A DNA stretch of 7,337 nt from Methylophilaceae bacterium UBA5127 (GTDB taxonomy: Bacteria > Pseudomonadota > Gammaproteobacteria > Burkholderiales > Methylophilaceae): contig DHYP01000059.1 of NCBI GenBank assembly GCA_002414145.1, forward strand, positions 13,873-21,209, read 5' to 3'. The notes beneath the pieces are model-generated. The model was not told where the DNA came from. It did no database searches and was given only the letters and a program-made list of their open reading frames with translations. This document shows positions 5,269 to 7,337 of this stretch, one piece after another. A program made the position numbers and the translations under genes. Numbering within the stretch: the first letter of the stretch is position 1; each line of letters starts with the position of its first letter.

Positions 5269-7337
5269 ATGTTTAAAAATCTATTAAGCAAGTTATTTGC
5301 TACAAAGCTTAAAACGCAAATGATGATTGTGGCAAGCGTCATGATTGTTGGCTTTACCATTTCGATTGTTCTGGCCGATCGGTCATTAAGCAAAGTAATG
5401 GTGGGTGGCGAGGTGTTTGAGGATGCTAGTGCGCATAAGGATTTAGCTGCTGATGTGCTACCGCCACCTGCTTATTTACTAGAGGCTTGGCAGGTGAGCT
5501 TAGAAATGTATGCGCTTAATGATCAGCAATCATTACAGCCTTTAATAGATAAAGGTGATGCGTTATCTAAGTCATTTATTGAGCGTGTACATTATTGGCC
5601 GACTATTCACCCTGAAATGTCTGATGTGCTCCTGAAAAAATTACTACCTACGGGTGAGGTATTTATTCATGTACGGGATACCGAATATATTCCAGCATTA
5701 CGTAGCGGAGACATTAAACGTATTAAGCCAGCATTGATACATTTAAAACAAGCGTATGAGCAGCATCGTCAAGCTGTAGATGAAACAGTGATGGAAAATA
5801 CTAAACTTTACAATGAGTTAGCACAGACTGTAATTCCTAAAAGTATGCATGATGCACGTGCTAGAACGCTGGAGCTCATTTTGATTTTAATATGCGTGGT
5901 ATTTGTTGCAATCTTTATGGTGGTGGCGAATGTGCGCCGTCAATTAGGCGGTGAGGCGAAAGATGCACTAGAAGCAGCGCAAAAAATTGCCAATGGCATA
6001 TTGCAAACCAATGCTGTAGATGGTGATAAAACACACATGAATGTGATTACAGCACTCAATTTAGCGGCAACCACTTTACAGGAAATTGATAGTGAAATGG
6101 CGCGCATGGAATCTGAACATGCACAAGGTCATATGGATGCCGTGATTGATGCAGGGAGATTCAAAGGTGAGTATCGCAATATGGTGCAGGATATTAACCG
6201 TATGGTGGGATTGCATGTCGATATTATTAAAAAGACCAGTGTGTGCTTACAAGAAGTGGCCAAAGGTAATTTTAACGCTGACTTAGCAGCGTTACCTGGT
6301 GAGTTGGCATTGGTCAACAAAAGTTACGATGGGTTACGCGACAGTGTCAAAACTTTAATTTCTGAGTTGCAACACATGACCAATGAGCATCATCAAGGTG
6401 AGACTGATGTGTTGTTGGATGTCAATAAATTCAATGGTGACTTTAAAGTTGTTGCAGAAAGCATCAATCGTATGATGCAAGCGCAAGTCTCTGAAACAGC
6501 AGAGTTTGTAACGGTGATGGATAGTATAGGGCGTGGTGATTTGTCGGTAGAGCTTGCAGCATTACCTGGAAAAAAAGCTGTGATGAATAAAAGCGTCGAT
6601 AGAATGCGCGGCAACCTGAAAGGTATTGTGGATTCAGTTAACTGGGTCAATGATGAGCATGAGAAAGGCAATATCGATATGACCTTAAGAGCCGATATGT
6701 TTAAAGGTCAGTTCTCAGTATTAGCTGATAGCGTGAACAAAATTGTGGGTGGGCATATTGCGCTTAACCAAAAAGCGATGACTTGTATTAAGGCCTTTGG
6801 TGAAGGTGATTTTAATGCACCGCTCGAAAAATTTCCTGGTAAAAAAGCGTTTATTAATGAAACCATTGAGCAAGTCAGAACTAATTTAAAAGCTTTAAAT
6901 GAAGATGCACAAATGCTAGCGTCGGCCGCAAGAGAAGGACGCGTAACCGAGCGTGCAGATGCACAGCGTCACCCAGGGGATTACCGCACGATTGTAGAAG
7001 GTATGAACGAGACCTTAGACATGATAGTGCAGCCTATCCTAACCGTTAAAACTGCAGCAGATGCAATTAATACGGCGGCAAAAGAAATTGCACAGGGCAA
7101 CTCTGATTTGAGTCGTCGTACAGAGGATCAAGCCACTAATCTAGAGAAAACAGCGTCAAGCATGGAAGAGTTGGCAAGTACGGTCAAACAGAATGCTGAT
7201 AATGCAAAACAAGCGAATGAGTTAGCAGTAGCGGCTTCAACTGTGGCAATCAAAGGCGGTCAAGCAGTAGGTGATGTCGTTGATACCATGAGCGCGATTA
7301 ATGAAAGCGCTAGCAAAATTGAAGACATTATCTCTGT
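5269..7337 (+). CDS. Poly-HAMP transmembrane methyl-accepting chemotaxis protein (3' partial, MCP3)
   Basis: The frame is open from ATG 5269 to the window end: 689 full codons with no stop, so the gene continues beyond. Architecture matches MCP2: TM1 about 18-36; periplasmic sensor about 37-200 with [10 protein letters not shown] (65-74) and [16 protein letters not shown]2 about 201-220; a first HAMP about 218-272; then seven alternating HAMP-like units about 282-590; then the start of the signalling domain. The sequence stops at EDIIS, immediately before the IDGIAFQTN tip. In the first methylation helix, the positions matching Tsr 297 and 304 are Asp620 and Lys627, while Glu634 is retained, so two canonical sites appear lost. 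As in MCP2, the first HAMP has Ala in place of the usual Pro in the QLGGEP motif. It is a clear MCP2 paralogue, separated from it by the porin gene. It probably has its own promoter, since hairpins lie upstream. The C-terminus, including any CZB domain or pentapeptide, is unseen. Confidence 0.96.
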   Translation, partial: MFKNLLSKLFATKLKTQMMIVASVMIVGFTISIVLADRSLSKVMVGGEVFEDASAHKDLAADVLPPPAYLLEAWQVSLEMYALNDQQSLQPLIDKGDALSKSFIERVHYWPTIHPEMSDVLLKKLLPTGEVFIHVRDTEYIPALRSGDIKRIKPALIHLKQAYEQHRQAVDETVMENTKLYNELAQTVIPKSMHDARARTLELILILICVVFVAIFMVVANVRRQLGGEAKDALEAAQKIANGILQTNAVDGDKTHMNVITALNLAATTLQEIDSEMARMESEHAQGHMDAVIDAGRFKGEYRNMVQDINRMVGLHVDIIKKTSVCLQEVAKGNFNADLAALPGELALVNKSYDGLRDSVKTLISELQHMTNEHHQGETDVLLDVNKFNGDFKVVAESINRMMQAQVSETAEFVTVMDSIGRGDLSVELAALPGKKAVMNKSVDRMRGNLKGIVDSVNWVNDEHEKGNIDMTLRADMFKGQFSVLADSVNKIVGGHIALNQKAMTCIKAFGEGDFNAPLEKFPGKKAFINETIEQVRTNLKALNEDAQMLASAAREGRVTERADAQRHPGDYRTIVEGMNETLDMIVQPILTVKTAADAINTAAKEIAQGNSDLSRRTEDQATNLEKTASSMEELASTVKQNADNAKQANELAVAASTVAIKGGQAVGDVVDTMSAINESASKIEDIIS
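5377..5868 (+). other. Periplasmic sensor domain of MCP3
   Basis: Residues 37-200 carry the same landmark motifs in the same order as the MCP2 sensor ([43 protein letters not shown]). Differences concentrate after Tyr81 and in the last helix before TM2 (about residues 160-200). That pattern suggests a shared ligand-binding core with altered specificity or coupling at the edges; this is inference. Confidence 0.75.
6112..7038 (+). repeat. Seven-unit HAMP-like array in MCP3, 90-residue super-period
   Basis: The same A/B alternation as MCP2 is present. Key Gly residues are at 287, 333, 377, 423, 467, 513 and 557 (steps 46/44). Key Asn residues are at 310, 350, 400, 440, 490, 530 and 580 (steps 40/50). 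The last three units match MCP2 most closely, while the second to fourth units have diverged in sequence but not in length. Confidence 0.85.

Noticed and set aside
6129..6671. Minus-strand open frames opposite the MCP3 HAMP array
   Set aside because: They are antisense to a well-supported coding frame with strict protein-level periodicity and have no domain or ribosome binding site support. A similar shadow occurs at the equivalent place in MCP2 (2137-2433).
1..7337. Mobile element, phage or defence system
   Set aside because: No transposase, integrase, terminal repeats, toxin-antitoxin or nuclease genes are visible. All coding content is chemoreceptors and one porin.

Overview
The window holds a run of chemoreceptor (methyl-accepting chemotaxis protein, MCP) genes interrupted by one outer-membrane porin gene, all on the + strand. 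The organism looks like a motile Gram-negative proteobacterium of low-to-moderate GC (roughly 40-45% by eye). Supporting signs are an OprB-family outer-membrane barrel, Tsr-like 36-heptad MCP signalling domains, and a CheR-type C-terminal pentapeptide ending in W-E-E-F. The style would suit a low-GC betaproteobacterium such as the Methylophilaceae, but this is a guess from general features, not an identification.

Layout. (1) 1-879: the 3' part of an MCP (MCP1), starting just after the hairpin tip. It has a C-terminal zinc-binding CZB domain and ends in EWEEF. (2) 953-3640: a complete 895-residue MCP (MCP2) with a periplasmic sensor domain, a long poly-HAMP array and a signalling domain, also ending in EWEEF. 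It is followed by a very strong hairpin terminator at 3684-3725. (3) 3836-5122: an OprB-type carbohydrate-selective porin with signal peptide and C-terminal Phe. (4) 5269 to the window end: the first 689 codons of a third MCP (MCP3), a paralogue of MCP2 with the same sensor and HAMP-array architecture. It is cut just before its hairpin tip. Nothing convincing is coded on the minus strand. The intergenic gaps (73, 195 and 146 bp) hold ribosome binding sites, the terminator and small inverted repeats.

Function. MCP2 and MCP3 should be inner-membrane receptors that sense a periplasmic signal through closely related sensor domains and pass it through about eight stacked HAMP-type units to a CheA/CheW-binding tip. 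MCP1 adds a cytoplasmic zinc/redox-type input through CZB. The porin may admit small solutes to the periplasm; a link between its substrate and what MCP2/MCP3 sense is only a positional inference.

The most interesting structure is the HAMP array. In both full-architecture receptors the conserved residues recur with an exact 90-residue super-period (Asn spacing 40/50, Gly spacing 46/44), so two alternating unit types are locked in register. Other points of note are a shared sensor domain with a [10 protein letters not shown] signature, loss of two of the three canonical helix-1 methylation sites in MCP3, and the fact that both window ends fall on the two sides of the same 81-bp MCP tip segment.
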